A DNA stretch of 15,227 nucleotides. It comes from UBA3910 sp002391465 (lineage in GTDB: Bacteria > Bacillota > Limnochordia > Darwinibacteriales > Darwinibacteriaceae). Shown here in pieces: positions 4,390 to 12,942 of the stretch; position 1 is the first letter of the stretch; every line of letters begins with the position of its first letter. Under the pieces are notes generated by a model that saw only the letters and a program-made list of their open reading frames with translations, was not told the DNA's origin and did no database searches. Both the position numbers and the translations under genes were made by a program. The DNA lies in contig JASGVS010000041.1 in the NCBI GenBank assembly GCA_030054835.1, forward strand, positions 1 through 15,227. The letters are read 5' to 3'.

Positions 4390-7300
4390 TTGGTAGAAGC
4401 TACGCACGGAGCAGTACGGGAACGCCGCAGTTTCGCGAAGATTCACGAGATCCTCGACATGCCCAACCTAATTGAAATTCAGCACACATCATACCAATGG
4501 TTTTTGAACACAGGTTTGAAGGAAACATTTGCTGACATTTCACCCATTCAGGATTTTACGGGCAATCTGGTCTTGGAGTTCATGGACTACGGTTTTGGCG
4601 AACCTAAGTACAGCGTGGAAGAGTGCAAGGATCGGGATGTTACTTATGCGGTACCCATGCGTGTCCGGGTGAGATTGGTCAATAAGGAAACTGGCGAGGT
4701 AAAAGAGCAGGAAGTATTTATGGGTGATTTTCCGTTAATGACGGAACAAGGCACTTTTATAATCAATGGTTCCGAAAGGGTAATCGTCAGTCAGTTGGTC
4801 AGGTCACCCGGTGTTTATTTTGACTACACCGTGGATACCAGCGGCAAGCGGTTGTATTCCGCTAGCATAATTCCCAACCGAGGTGCCTGGCTTGAGTTTG
4901 ACACCGATTCAAATGATGTAATCTGGGTTAGGATTGACCGGACCCGAAAGCTTCCGGTTACTGTTTTGCTGCGGGCTGTTGGGCTTGGCAGCAATCACGC
5001 GATCCTAGAAGCTTTTAACAGCGCGCCCGGTATTTTGGCTACGCTGGAAAAGGATAACACCCAATCGGAAGGGGACGCTCTGCTCGAGATCTATAAGCGC
5101 ATTCGTCCGGGTGAGCCTCCTACGGAGGAGAGTGCCCGCAGTATGTTCTCTACTCTCTTTTATGAGCCTAAGCGCTATGATCTGGCCGGTGTTGGCCGCT
5201 ACAAGATCAACAAAAAGCTGCGCTTGACCGAGCGTTTAGTTGGCGCTATCTCTGCGGAGAACATAGTTGACCAGCGCACTGGCGAACTTCTGGTCGAGCC
5301 TGGCCAGCGGATTACCCGCAAGCAGGCTGAGCAGATCGCTGCCGCTGGCATCAACAGCGTTATGATCACCACTCGCGATGGGCAAGAACTGCGCCTCTTT
5401 TCTAACGAGCAGCCTGAGGAGAATGCGACAACCATTACTCCCCAGGATATTTTGGCTACAGTGAATTATATGATCGGTTTGTCTTATGGCTACGGCCATG
5501 TGGATGATATCGATCATTTAGGCAACCGCCGCCTAAAAAGTGTAGGTGAACTTTTGCAGAACCAGTTCCGCATCGGCCTCAGCCGGATGGAGCGGGTTGT
5601 GCGGGAGCGCATGACCATTCAAGATGTGGAGATTATCACTCCCCAGGCTTTGATCAATATTAGGCCGGTTGTGGCAGCTATTAAAGAATTCTTTGGCTCC
5701 AGCCAGCTGTCCCAGTTCATGGACCAAACTAACCCCCTGGCCGAGCTGACCCACAAACGTAGGCTCAGTGCGTTGGGTCCAGGCGGTTTGTCCCGGGATC
5801 GGGCCGGTTTTGAGGTGCGTGACGTGCACCATTCCCACTACGGTCGTATGTGTCCCATTGAGACTCCAGAGGGGCCCAACATTGGCTTGATCGGGGCGTT
5901 GACTACCTATGCCAGGATCAATGAATACGGCTTCATCGAAACTCCGTACCGCCGTGTGGAAAACGGGGTTGTTACCGATGAAATTGTCTATTTAACCGCT
6001 GACGAAGAAGATAACTATCGTATCGCCCAGGCCAACGAGGAATTGACAGAGGATAACCGCTTTGTCAAACCCAAGGTTATGGTACGGGAGCGGGAAGAAA
6101 TTAAGAACGTACCGGTTGAAACGGTTGATTTCATCGACGTTTCGCCTAAGCAGATTGTAAGTGCGGCCACCGCCTTGATTCCGTTTTTGGAGAACGATGA
6201 CGGAGCCCGTGCGCTCATGGGTGCTAACATGCAGCGCCAGGCAGTACCTCTGCTTGAGTCGGAGGCACCCTTGGTGGGTACGGGTATGGAGCGCAAAATC
6301 GCGGTTGACTCGGGAGCAGTCGTTTTGGCTAAAAACGACGGCGTCGTGGAGAGCCTCTCTGCCCGGGAAATTGTGGTAAAAACCGCCATGGGCAGGGATA
6401 GGTACAAACTGCGCAAATTTGAGCGTTCTAACCAAGGAACCAGCATCAACCAGAAGGTACGCTGCAGAGTAGGCCAAGTAGTGAAGGCAGGGGATCTATT
6501 GGCAGATGGTCCGTGCACCGACTTGGGTGAACTGGCCCTAGGCCGCAACGTGGTCGTTGCGTTTGTGCCCTGGGAAGGATACAACTACGAAGACGCTATT
6601 TTGCTCAGCGAAGATTTGGTTAAAGAGGATGTATTCACCTCTATTCATATTGAAGAATACGAAGCCCAGGCAAGGGATACGAAACTGGGCCCGGAAGAGA
6701 TCACCCGCGATATTCCCAACGTCGGGGAAGAAAGCTTAAAGAACCTCGATGAGCGGGGCATCGTACGCATCGGGGCAGAAGTGAAACCAGGGGATATTCT
6801 GGTTGGCAAAGTGACCCCCAAGGGTGAGACTGAGCTTACGGCAGAAGAACGCCTCCTGCGGGCAATCTTCGGCGAGAAGGCCCGGGAAGTACGGGATACC
6901 TCGCTGCGTGTGCCCCACGGCGAAGGCGGTATTGTCGTTGACGTGAAGGTCTTCTCCCGGGAAGACGGTGATGAGCTGTCCCCCGGCGTCAACAAATTAG
7001 TCCGCTGCTATGTGGCCCAGAAACGGAAGATCTCTGAAGGGGATAAAATGGCTGGACGCCACGGCAACAAGGGCGTTATCTCCCGCATTATGCCGGTGGA
7101 GGATATGCCATTCCTGCCGGATGGAACTCCGGTACAGATCGTGCTCAACCCCTTGGGCGTACCGTCCCGTATGAACATCGGGCAGGTTCTGGAGACCCAC
7201 TTGGGTATGGCCGCCCGTGCGCTGGGCGTCCATGTTGCTACCCCAGTGTTTGACGGTGCCAGCGAAGACGAAGTTGTTGCCATGATGGAAAAGGCAAACT

Positions 7301-8049
7301 TGTCCCCGGACGGTAAGACGGTTTTGTTCGACGGCCGTACGGGTGAGCCCTTTGACAACCCTGTCACGGTGGGTATCATCTATATGGTCAAACTGGCCCA
7401 CTTGGTGGATGATAAAATCCACGCCCGTTCCACCGGACCTTACTCCCTGGTTACGCAGCAGCCTCTGGGCGGTAAAGCCCAATTCGGCGGCCAGCGTTTC
7501 GGCGAGATGGAGGTTTGGGCATTGGAGGCTTACGGAGCAGCCTACACGCTCCAAGAGATCCTCACGGTGAAATCGGACGACGTTGTGGGTAGGGTGAAGA
7601 CCTACGAAGCCATCGTCAAGGGTGAGAATATACCTGAACCGGGAGTGCCCGAATCGTTCCGGGTACTCATCAAGGAACTGCAGAGCTTAGCTCTGGATGT
7701 ACGTGTGCTGGGTGAAAACGAACAGGAAATTGAGATTAAAGAAGTGGAAGAGGATATTAGCGAAATGGCCAGGGAACTGGGCATCGATATCCAAGGCCGC
7801 AGCACCAGCACCAGTATCACCCGCTCGCCTCGGCCCAGCGATAATGAAGCAGAACAAGCAGGGCAGGATGACGATGACGAGGACGAAGAAGAATACGTAG
7901 ATGATGAGCCCGCGGCAGACGTGGACGAAGACGATGATTTGGACGTTGATCTTGCCGATGAGCTCGATGGGCTCGATGACGAAGACTTTTCATTAGACGA
8001 TGATCTAGCTGATTTTTCAGATGGCGATGACGAGGCTGATGAGGCTTAG
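4390..8049 (+). CDS. rpoB: DNA-directed RNA polymerase subunit beta
   Basis: RpoB is the beta subunit of core RNA polymerase and forms one side of the active-site cleft. The product is 1219 residues. The start is TTG at 4390, 6 bases after AAGGAGAGGTGA; no ATG near the family start fits better. Seen: N-terminal RRSFAKIHEILDMPNLIEIQ, the rifampicin region FFGSSQLSQFMDQTNPLAEL (from about residue 434) followed by THKRRLSALGPGGLSRDRAG, the CPIETPEGPNIGLI segment, and C-terminal KISEGDKMAGRHGNKGVIS and GGQRFGEMEVWALEAYGA. Residues matching E. coli D516, H526, S531 and L533 are unchanged, so no classical rifampicin-resistance change is visible. Unusual: the last 60 residues (1160-1219) hold 37 Asp/Glu and no Lys or Arg. 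The stop lies 19 bases before the rpoC start. Confidence 0.99.
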   Translation: MVEATHGAVRERRSFAKIHEILDMPNLIEIQHTSYQWFLNTGLKETFADISPIQDFTGNLVLEFMDYGFGEPKYSVEECKDRDVTYAVPMRVRVRLVNKETGEVKEQEVFMGDFPLMTEQGTFIINGSERVIVSQLVRSPGVYFDYTVDTSGKRLYSASIIPNRGAWLEFDTDSNDVIWVRIDRTRKLPVTVLLRAVGLGSNHAILEAFNSAPGILATLEKDNTQSEGDALLEIYKRIRPGEPPTEESARSMFSTLFYEPKRYDLAGVGRYKINKKLRLTERLVGAISAENIVDQRTGELLVEPGQRITRKQAEQIAAAGINSVMITTRDGQELRLFSNEQPEENATTITPQDILATVNYMIGLSYGYGHVDDIDHLGNRRLKSVGELLQNQFRIGLSRMERVVRERMTIQDVEIITPQALINIRPVVAAIKEFFGSSQLSQFMDQTNPLAELTHKRRLSALGPGGLSRDRAGFEVRDVHHSHYGRMCPIETPEGPNIGLIGALTTYARINEYGFIETPYRRVENGVVTDEIVYLTADEEDNYRIAQANEELTEDNRFVKPKVMVREREEIKNVPVETVDFIDVSPKQIVSAATALIPFLENDDGARALMGANMQRQAVPLLESEAPLVGTGMERKIAVDSGAVVLAKNDGVVESLSAREIVVKTAMGRDRYKLRKFERSNQGTSINQKVRCRVGQVVKAGDLLADGPCTDLGELALGRNVVVAFVPWEGYNYEDAILLSEDLVKEDVFTSIHIEEYEAQARDTKLGPEEITRDIPNVGEESLKNLDERGIVRIGAEVKPGDILVGKVTPKGETELTAEERLLRAIFGEKAREVRDTSLRVPHGEGGIVVDVKVFSREDGDELSPGVNKLVRCYVAQKRKISEGDKMAGRHGNKGVISRIMPVEDMPFLPDGTPVQIVLNPLGVPSRMNIGQVLETHLGMAARALGVHVATPVFDGASEDEVVAMMEKANLSPDGKTVLFDGRTGEPFDNPVTVGIIYMVKLAHLVDDKIHARSTGPYSLVTQQPLGGKAQFGGQRFGEMEVWALEAYGAAYTLQEILTVKSDDVVGRVKTYEAIVKGENIPEPGVPESFRVLIKELQSLALDVRVLGENEQEIEIKEVEEDISEMARELGIDIQGRSTSTSITRSPRPSDNEAEQAGQDDDDEDEEEYVDDEPAADVDEDDDLDVDLADELDGLDDEDFSLDDDLADFSDGDDEADEA

Positions 8050-8068
8050 ACAAAAGGAGGGACAGCCC

Positions 8069-11000
8069 TTGCTGGATGTCAATAATTTCGATCGAATTCG
8101 AATTGGCCTGGCATCACCGGAGCAAATCCGGGCTTGGTCCAGCGGCGAAGTTAAGAAGCCGGAGACCATAAACTATCGGACACTAAAGCCGGAGCGAGAG
8201 GGACTATTCTGCGAGAAAATTTTTGGACCTACCCGCGACTGGGAATGCCACTGCGGTAAGTATAAACGTGTGCGCTACAAGGGTATTGTGTGCGACCGCT
8301 GTGGTGTGGAAGTAACCCGGGCTAAAGTGCGGCGTGAACGGATGGGCCACATCGAACTGGCAGCTCCCGTTTCCCATATTTGGTTTTTCAAAGGTATTCC
8401 GAGCCGTATGGGTCTGCTTCTGGACTTATCTCCGCGGACACTGGAAAGGGTTCTTTATTTCGCTTCATATATAGTAACTGATCCGGGCGAGTCCGGTTTG
8501 ACGAAAAAACAGCTGCTAAGCGAAGCAGAATACCGGGAATACCGGGACCGCTATCCAGGCGGCTTCAAGGCGGGTATTGGCGCAGAAGCGATCAAAACTC
8601 TCTTGGAGGAACTGGATCTGGATGAAATGAGTAAGGAGCTGCGGGAAGAAATCGCCGAAAGTTCCGGCCAGCGCAGGGTGCGGGCGGTAAGGCGCTTGGA
8701 AGTGGTGGAAGCATTCCGCACTTCTGGCAACCGACCCGAATGGCTTATTCTAGAAGTAATTCCCGTTATTCCCCCTGAGCTGCGGCCCATGGTCCAGCTG
8801 GACGGCGGCAGATTCGCCACCAGTGACCTGAACGACCTATACCGCAGGGTGATTAACCGCAACAATCGCCTCAAGAGGCTGTTGGAGCTCGGGGCTCCTG
8901 ATATTATTGTTCGCAACGAAAAGCGGATGCTGCAGGAAGCGGTAGACGCGTTAATCGATAACGGCCGCCGCGGCAGGCCTGTCACCGGACCTGGCAATCG
9001 CCCCCTCAAGTCTTTGAGCGATATGCTCAAGGGTAAGCAGGGCCGTTTCCGCCAGAACCTCTTGGGTAAACGGGTTGACTACTCGGGCCGCTCGGTAATC
9101 GTTGTGGGGCCGAAACTGAAGATGCACCAGTGCGGTCTGCCGAAAGAAATGGCTTTGGAGCTCTTTAAACCCTTTGTCATGAAGGAACTGGTGGAAAGGG
9201 AAATGGCCCATAACATCAAGAGCGCCAAGAAGATGGTAGACCGGATGCGGGACGAAGTCTGGGACGTTGTGGAGGATGTTATTAAGGAACATCCGGTGCT
9301 TCTAAACCGGGCACCTACCCTCCATCGCCTAGGCATTCAGGCCTTTGAACCTGTTTTGGTTGAGGGTAAGGCCATTCAGCTCCATCCCCTGGTCTGTTCC
9401 GCTTACAACGCGGACTTTGACGGTGACCAGATGGCCGTGCACGTGCCCCTTTCGGCAGAAGCACAGGCAGAGGCACGTATGCTCATGATGTCTACCAACA
9501 ACATCTTAGTTCCCTCGAGCGGTAGGCCAATTGTTACACCTAACCAGGATATGGTTATCGGTCTGTACTACCTCACCGCCCAAAGGAAAGGCGCCAAGGG
9601 TGAAGGTCGTTACTTCGGCTCAACTGATGAAGTGCGCCATGCGTACCACGCAGGCGATATAAGCCTCCATGCCATGATCACTCTCCGTCTGGATGACGAA
9701 GAGAGGACGCGCCTGGAGACCACACCGGGCAGGTTGTTTGTGAACGCCATAATGCCTGAGGGTATTGAATACATCAACCATGAGTTGGATAAGAAAAAAT
9801 TGAGTATGCTTGTTGATGAGCTCTACAGAAAAGTAGGTGCTCAAGAGACGGCTAAGACTTTAGACCGAGTAATGCAGCTTGGCTTTAAGTACAGTACCCA
9901 GTCGGGTACCTCCGTTTCGGTTGCGGACGTTGTTGTGCCCACCGGTAAGAGAGATAAAATCCGGCAGGCAGAAGAAGAGGTTGAAATGATTGAAACCCAA
10001 TTCCGCCGCGGACTGCTCACACCGGAGGAACGCTACCAGAGGGTGTGCGCCATTTGGACTGAAACAAAAGAGGCAGTTACAGAGGATATGCTGGCCAACT
10101 TTGACCGCTTTAACCCGGTCTACATGATGGCCATCTCTGGTGCAAGGGGTAACGAGAGTCAGATCAGTCAGTTGGCTGGTATGCGCGGCTTGGTTGCGGA
10201 CCCCACCGGTAAAACGTTTGAAGTGCCCATTAAGGCAAACTTCCGGGAAGGCCTCACCGTTCTGGAATACTTCATTTCCAGCCACGGTACGCGGAAAGGC
10301 TTGGCGGATACAGCCATTAAGACGGCAGACTCGGGTTACCTAACCCGCCGCTTGGTAGACGTTGCCCAAGACGTGATTGTCCGCGAATTCGACTGCGGTA
10401 CTGAAGAGGGTATTGTGGTCCGGGCCATCACCGAGATTTCCGGCGATCAGGAATCTGTCATCGAACCATTGTGGGAGCGCTTGGCAGGTAGGGTCTCTTT
10501 GGAGGCAGTTGTTCACCCAGAGACCGGTGAGATTCTCATCGATGAGCAGGAAATGATCGATGACGATACGGCGAAACGCATTGAGGATTCAGGCGTAAAA
10601 GAAGTGAAAATCCGCTCTGTCTTGGCCTGTAACACTCGCTACGGTGTCTGTGTCCAATGCTACGGCCGCAACTTGGCCAACGGCAGCTTAGTAGATGTGG
10701 GTGAAGCGGTAGGTATTGTGGCTGCCCAGTCCATTGGTGAGCCCGGTACTCAGCTCACGATGCGTACGTTCCACACCGGTGGTGTAGCCGGTGACGACAT
10801 TACCGCCGGTCTGCCCAGGGTTGAGGAGCTATTTGAAGCCCGTAAGCCTAAGGGTCAGGCGATTATCTCCGAAATTGCCGGTACGGTCAGCATTGTGGAG
10901 AACAAAGGTGTACGGAAGGCAGTCGTGCAGGGAGAAGACGGGGAAGAGAAGAATTACACTATCCCCTACGGTGCCCGCCTGCGGGTTAGGGACGGCGATG

Positions 11001-11578
11001 TAATTGCCGCCGGTGACCGGATTACGGAAGGACCTGTCAACCCCCATGATATATTAGCAGTACAGGGTACGTTGGCGGTACAGGAATATCTGGTCCAGGA
11101 AGTGCAGGAAGTGTACCGCTCCCAGGGTGTTAACATTAACGACAAGCACATTGAGGTTATCGTCCGCCAGATGCTCAGGAAGCTGAAAATCGAAGATTCG
11201 GGCGACACCCTCATGCTCCCCGGCTCCCTGGTTGACGTGTTTGAGTTCCAGGAAGAGAACCGCAAGGTGGAAGAGACGGGTGGCGAACCTGCCAAGGCCC
11301 AACCGGTGCTCTTGGGTATTACCAAAGCGTCGCTGGCCACAGACAGTTTCTTGTCTGCAGCTTCCTTCCAGGAGACCACCAGGGTGCTCACGGATGCTTC
11401 CATTAAGGGACGTACCGACAGGCTGCTCGGTCTGAAGGAGAACGTGATTATCGGCAAGTTGATTCCTGCCGGTACCGGTCTGGCCCGCTACCGCGATGTT
11501 GGCATCGAGGTAGAAGGACAGGAAGAACTGACCGAATCAGAGCTTGATGAGGTGGAGTTTGAACTCGCTTCAACTTGA
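8069..11578 (+). CDS. rpoC: DNA-directed RNA polymerase subunit beta'
   Basis: RpoC is the beta' subunit that holds the catalytic magnesium ion. The product is 1169 residues, near the Bacillota norm, without the large insertions found in proteobacteria. The start is TTG at 8069: AAAAGGAGG (8052-8060) lies 8 bases upstream and the protein then begins (M)LDVNNFDRIRIGLASPEQIR as in relatives. Seen: N-terminal zinc site C60, C62, C75, C78; KRVDYSGRSVIVVGP; the catalytic NADFDGD motif (447-453) with Asp449, Asp451 and Asp453; the second zinc site C776, C854, C861, C864; and bridge-helix/trigger-loop sequence VGIVAAQSIGEPGTQLTMRT (about 880-900). It is in one operon with rpoB. No terminator is visible after it. 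Confidence 0.99.
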   Translation: MLDVNNFDRIRIGLASPEQIRAWSSGEVKKPETINYRTLKPEREGLFCEKIFGPTRDWECHCGKYKRVRYKGIVCDRCGVEVTRAKVRRERMGHIELAAPVSHIWFFKGIPSRMGLLLDLSPRTLERVLYFASYIVTDPGESGLTKKQLLSEAEYREYRDRYPGGFKAGIGAEAIKTLLEELDLDEMSKELREEIAESSGQRRVRAVRRLEVVEAFRTSGNRPEWLILEVIPVIPPELRPMVQLDGGRFATSDLNDLYRRVINRNNRLKRLLELGAPDIIVRNEKRMLQEAVDALIDNGRRGRPVTGPGNRPLKSLSDMLKGKQGRFRQNLLGKRVDYSGRSVIVVGPKLKMHQCGLPKEMALELFKPFVMKELVEREMAHNIKSAKKMVDRMRDEVWDVVEDVIKEHPVLLNRAPTLHRLGIQAFEPVLVEGKAIQLHPLVCSAYNADFDGDQMAVHVPLSAEAQAEARMLMMSTNNILVPSSGRPIVTPNQDMVIGLYYLTAQRKGAKGEGRYFGSTDEVRHAYHAGDISLHAMITLRLDDEERTRLETTPGRLFVNAIMPEGIEYINHELDKKKLSMLVDELYRKVGAQETAKTLDRVMQLGFKYSTQSGTSVSVADVVVPTGKRDKIRQAEEEVEMIETQFRRGLLTPEERYQRVCAIWTETKEAVTEDMLANFDRFNPVYMMAISGARGNESQISQLAGMRGLVADPTGKTFEVPIKANFREGLTVLEYFISSHGTRKGLADTAIKTADSGYLTRRLVDVAQDVIVREFDCGTEEGIVVRAITEISGDQESVIEPLWERLAGRVSLEAVVHPETGEILIDEQEMIDDDTAKRIEDSGVKEVKIRSVLACNTRYGVCVQCYGRNLANGSLVDVGEAVGIVAAQSIGEPGTQLTMRTFHTGGVAGDDITAGLPRVEELFEARKPKGQAIISEIAGTVSIVENKGVRKAVVQGEDGEEKNYTIPYGARLRVRDGDVIAAGDRITEGPVNPHDILAVQGTLAVQEYLVQEVQEVYRSQGVNINDKHIEVIVRQMLRKLKIEDSGDTLMLPGSLVDVFEFQEENRKVEETGGEPAKAQPVLLGITKASLATDSFLSAASFQETTRVLTDASIKGRTDRLLGLKENVIIGKLIPAGTGLARYRDVGIEVEGQEELTESELDEVEFELAST

Positions 11579-11599
11579 GGGAAAATGTGCGGAATTTGA

Positions 11600-11628
11600 T
11601 TGACACAAATTCAAGACAATGATATAAT
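11600..11628 (+). promoter_or_regulatory. Perfect-consensus promoter of the str unit
   Basis: TTGACA (11600-11605) and TATAAT (11623-11628) both match the sigma-70/sigma-A consensus completely, with the optimal 17-base spacer, and TGA (11620-11622) adds an extended -10 element. It begins 22 bases after the rpoC stop and should drive the L7Ae-like gene, rpsL, rpsG, fusA and the second tuf. Transcription would start at about 11635. Confidence 0.93.
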
Positions 11629-11639
11629 TTGCAAGTGTG

Positions 11640-11663
11640 CCCGCAGGGGCTTGCCCCTGCGGG
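11640..11663 (+). promoter_or_regulatory. 5'-end hairpin of the str mRNA
   Basis: A perfect 10-base-pair GC-rich stem, CCCGCAGGGG (11640-11649) with CCCCTGCGGG (11654-11663), is capped by CTTG, a known stable tetraloop. It begins only about 5 bases after the expected transcript start. No T tract follows, so it is not an intrinsic terminator. A role in protecting the mRNA 5' end or in control by a protein is inferred. Confidence 0.6.
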
Positions 11664-11688
11664 ATCTCTGAGTAAAGGGGAGACCAGT

Positions 11689-11943
11689 ATGCCGCAGAGA
11701 CTTGCTGAGTTACCGAAAGTGGTCGGCGCAAAACAGACCCTTAAGGCCATTCAGAACGGGCGGATAGAATTGGTTTACCTAGCTCGGGATGCGGATGAAC
11801 GTGTAACAGCGCCCATCCGGGAAGCATGCGAGCAGCAGGGAGTAAACATTGTTGAGGCGGAATCCATGACAGAACTGGGCAAAGCCTGTTCCATTGAAGT
11901 GGGTGCCGCAGTTGCTGGGGTCTTAAAGACAGGAACTAGTTAG
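11689..11943 (+). CDS. rplGB: L7Ae-family ribosomal protein (YbxF/RplGB-like)
   Basis: This small protein belongs to the L7Ae/L30e/S12e/Gadd45 family, whose members bind kink-turn RNA. The Bacillus YbxF homologue occupies the same position between rpoC and rpsL. The product is 84 residues, typical for YbxF. Seen: VVGAKQTLKAIQNGRIELVYLARDADERVTAPI (shown by GAKQTLKAIQNGRIELVYLA, about residues 13-32) and the late segment SMTELGKACSIEVGAAVAGVL, both matching the family fold. The start is ATG at 11689, with AAAGGGGAGA 6 bases upstream. Upstream in-frame codons would run through the leader hairpin. Its exact cellular role is less certain than its family. Confidence 0.92.
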   Translation: MPQRLAELPKVVGAKQTLKAIQNGRIELVYLARDADERVTAPIREACEQQGVNIVEAESMTELGKACSIEVGAAVAGVLKTGTS

Positions 11944-11963
11944 ACGAAGGGAGGTTATCTATA

Positions 11964-12380
11964 GTGCCAACTATTAACCAATTGGTAAGAAAGCGTCGTA
12001 AAGCGCAGAAGTCCAAGAGCAACGCACCTGCCCTGGGTTATACCCAAAACACACTGCGTGATCGTCTGGTCTACAATCCCAAGGGATCACCGCAGAAGAG
12101 GGGTGTCTGTACAAGGGTTTATACAGATACGCCTAAGAAACCAAACTCTGCCCTGAGAAAGGTGGCCAGGGTCAGATTGACAAATGGTATAGAGGTGACT
12201 TCCTATATCCCTGGTGAAGGCCATAACCTGCAGGAGCACAGCGTCGTTTTGATTCGGGGCGGCAGAATTAAAGACCTGCCCGGCGTACGCTACCACATTG
12301 TTCGCGGTACGCTTGATGCTGCCGGTGTAGCCGAAAGGCGTCAGGGCCGTTCTAAATACGGTACGAAGAGACCTAAGTAG
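11964..12380 (+). CDS. rpsL: 30S ribosomal protein S12
   Basis: S12 lies at the decoding centre and affects translational accuracy. The product is 138 residues, with the N-terminal insertion (about residues 25-42) typical of Bacillota compared with the 124-residue proteobacterial form. Seen: MPTINQLVRKRRKAQKSKSN, PQKRGVCTRVYTDTPKKPNS, and GEGHNLQEHSVVLIRGGRIK followed by DLPGVRYH. Lysines matching E. coli K42/K43 (here 58 and 59) and K87/K88 (here 103) are intact, so no classical streptomycin-resistance change is visible. The start is GTG at 11964, 9 bases after AAGGGAGG. It is the second gene of the str unit, 20 bases after the L7Ae-like gene. Confidence 0.98.
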   Translation: MPTINQLVRKRRKAQKSKSNAPALGYTQNTLRDRLVYNPKGSPQKRGVCTRVYTDTPKKPNSALRKVARVRLTNGIEVTSYIPGEGHNLQEHSVVLIRGGRIKDLPGVRYHIVRGTLDAAGVAERRQGRSKYGTKRPK

Positions 12381-12417
12381 TATAGATTGGACTTTGTGCA
12401 TAAAGGGGTGAAAACTG

Positions 12418-12888
12418 ATGCCAAGAAAGGGAAGTGTTCCTAAGCGGGATGTACTCCCGGACCCAATGTACGGCAGTAAATTGGTAACGAAGTTTATCAA
12501 TGCTCTAATGCTTGATGGGAAGAAAGGAACTGCCGAAGCCATCATGTACAACGCCTTACAGCTGGCCGAAGAAAGGACAGGTACCAAGGCGATGGAAGTG
12601 TTGGAACAGGCAATGAATAACGTTATGCCGGTAGTTGAAGTAAGGCCTCGCCGTGTTGGTGGTGCTACTTATCAGGTTCCGGTAGAAGTGCGTTCCGATA
12701 GACGGCAGGCACTGGCACTGCGTTGGCTAGTTCAGCACGCCCGGCTCCGTGGGGAAAAAACAATGACGGAGAGATTGGCGGCGGAATTGATGGATGCAGC
12801 CAATAACCAAGGCGGTGCTGTTAGAAAGAAAGAAGATGTTCACCGTATGGCAGAAGCGAACAAAGCTTTCGCCCATTACCGCTGGTAA
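12418..12888 (+). CDS. rpsG: 30S ribosomal protein S7
   Basis: S7 starts assembly of the 30S head and contacts E-site tRNA and mRNA. The product is 156 residues, the standard length. Seen: MPRKGSVPKRDVLPDPMYGS, the family signature segment with LVTKFINALMLDGKKGTAE, VEVRPRRVGGATYQVPVEVR, and the C-terminal NNQGGAVRKKEDVHRMAEAN followed by KAFAHYRW. ATG at 12418 follows AAAGGGGTGA (12402-12411). In E. coli, S7 represses its operon by binding a large rpsL-rpsG intergenic structure. Here that gap is only 37 bases and shows no such fold. Confidence 0.98.
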   Translation: MPRKGSVPKRDVLPDPMYGSKLVTKFINALMLDGKKGTAEAIMYNALQLAEERTGTKAMEVLEQAMNNVMPVVEVRPRRVGGATYQVPVEVRSDRRQALALRWLVQHARLRGEKTMTERLAAELMDAANNQGGAVRKKEDVHRMAEANKAFAHYRW

Positions 12889-12890
12889 TG

Positions 12891-12914
12891 ACCGTTACAC
12901 GAAACGGGAACGGT
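12891..12914 (+). promoter_or_regulatory. Small alternative hairpin between rpsG and fusA
   Basis: ACCGTT (12891-12896) can pair with AACGGT (12909-12914), or its CCGTT can pair with a nearer copy AACGG (12903-12907). One 5' arm thus has two possible partners. It lies upstream of the fusA ribosome-binding site AGGAGGAG (12929-12936). The pairing is short and may be chance. No function is claimed. Confidence 0.3.
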
Positions 12915-12942
12915 GGGTGCACTCGGCTAGGAGGAGTAAAGC

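Noticed and set aside
8021..8068. Upstream ATG that would extend rpoC by 16 residues into rpoB
   Set aside because: The added residues are unlike any RpoC N terminus, and the TTG at 8069 has a strong Shine-Dalgarno at 8 bases and gives the conserved LDVNNF start.
11640..11663. rpoC terminator
   Set aside because: The stem is strong but no T tract follows, and it lies downstream of the str promoter.
11629..11688. Upstream in-frame start for the L7Ae-like gene
   Set aside because: It would begin in the -10 region and translate through the 10-bp leader hairpin; the ATG at 11689 has a good ribosome-binding site and fits family length.
12381..12417. S7 autoregulatory site between rpsL and rpsG as in E. 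coli
   Set aside because: The gap is 37 bases with only a ribosome-binding site and no stable fold resembling the 16S S7 site.
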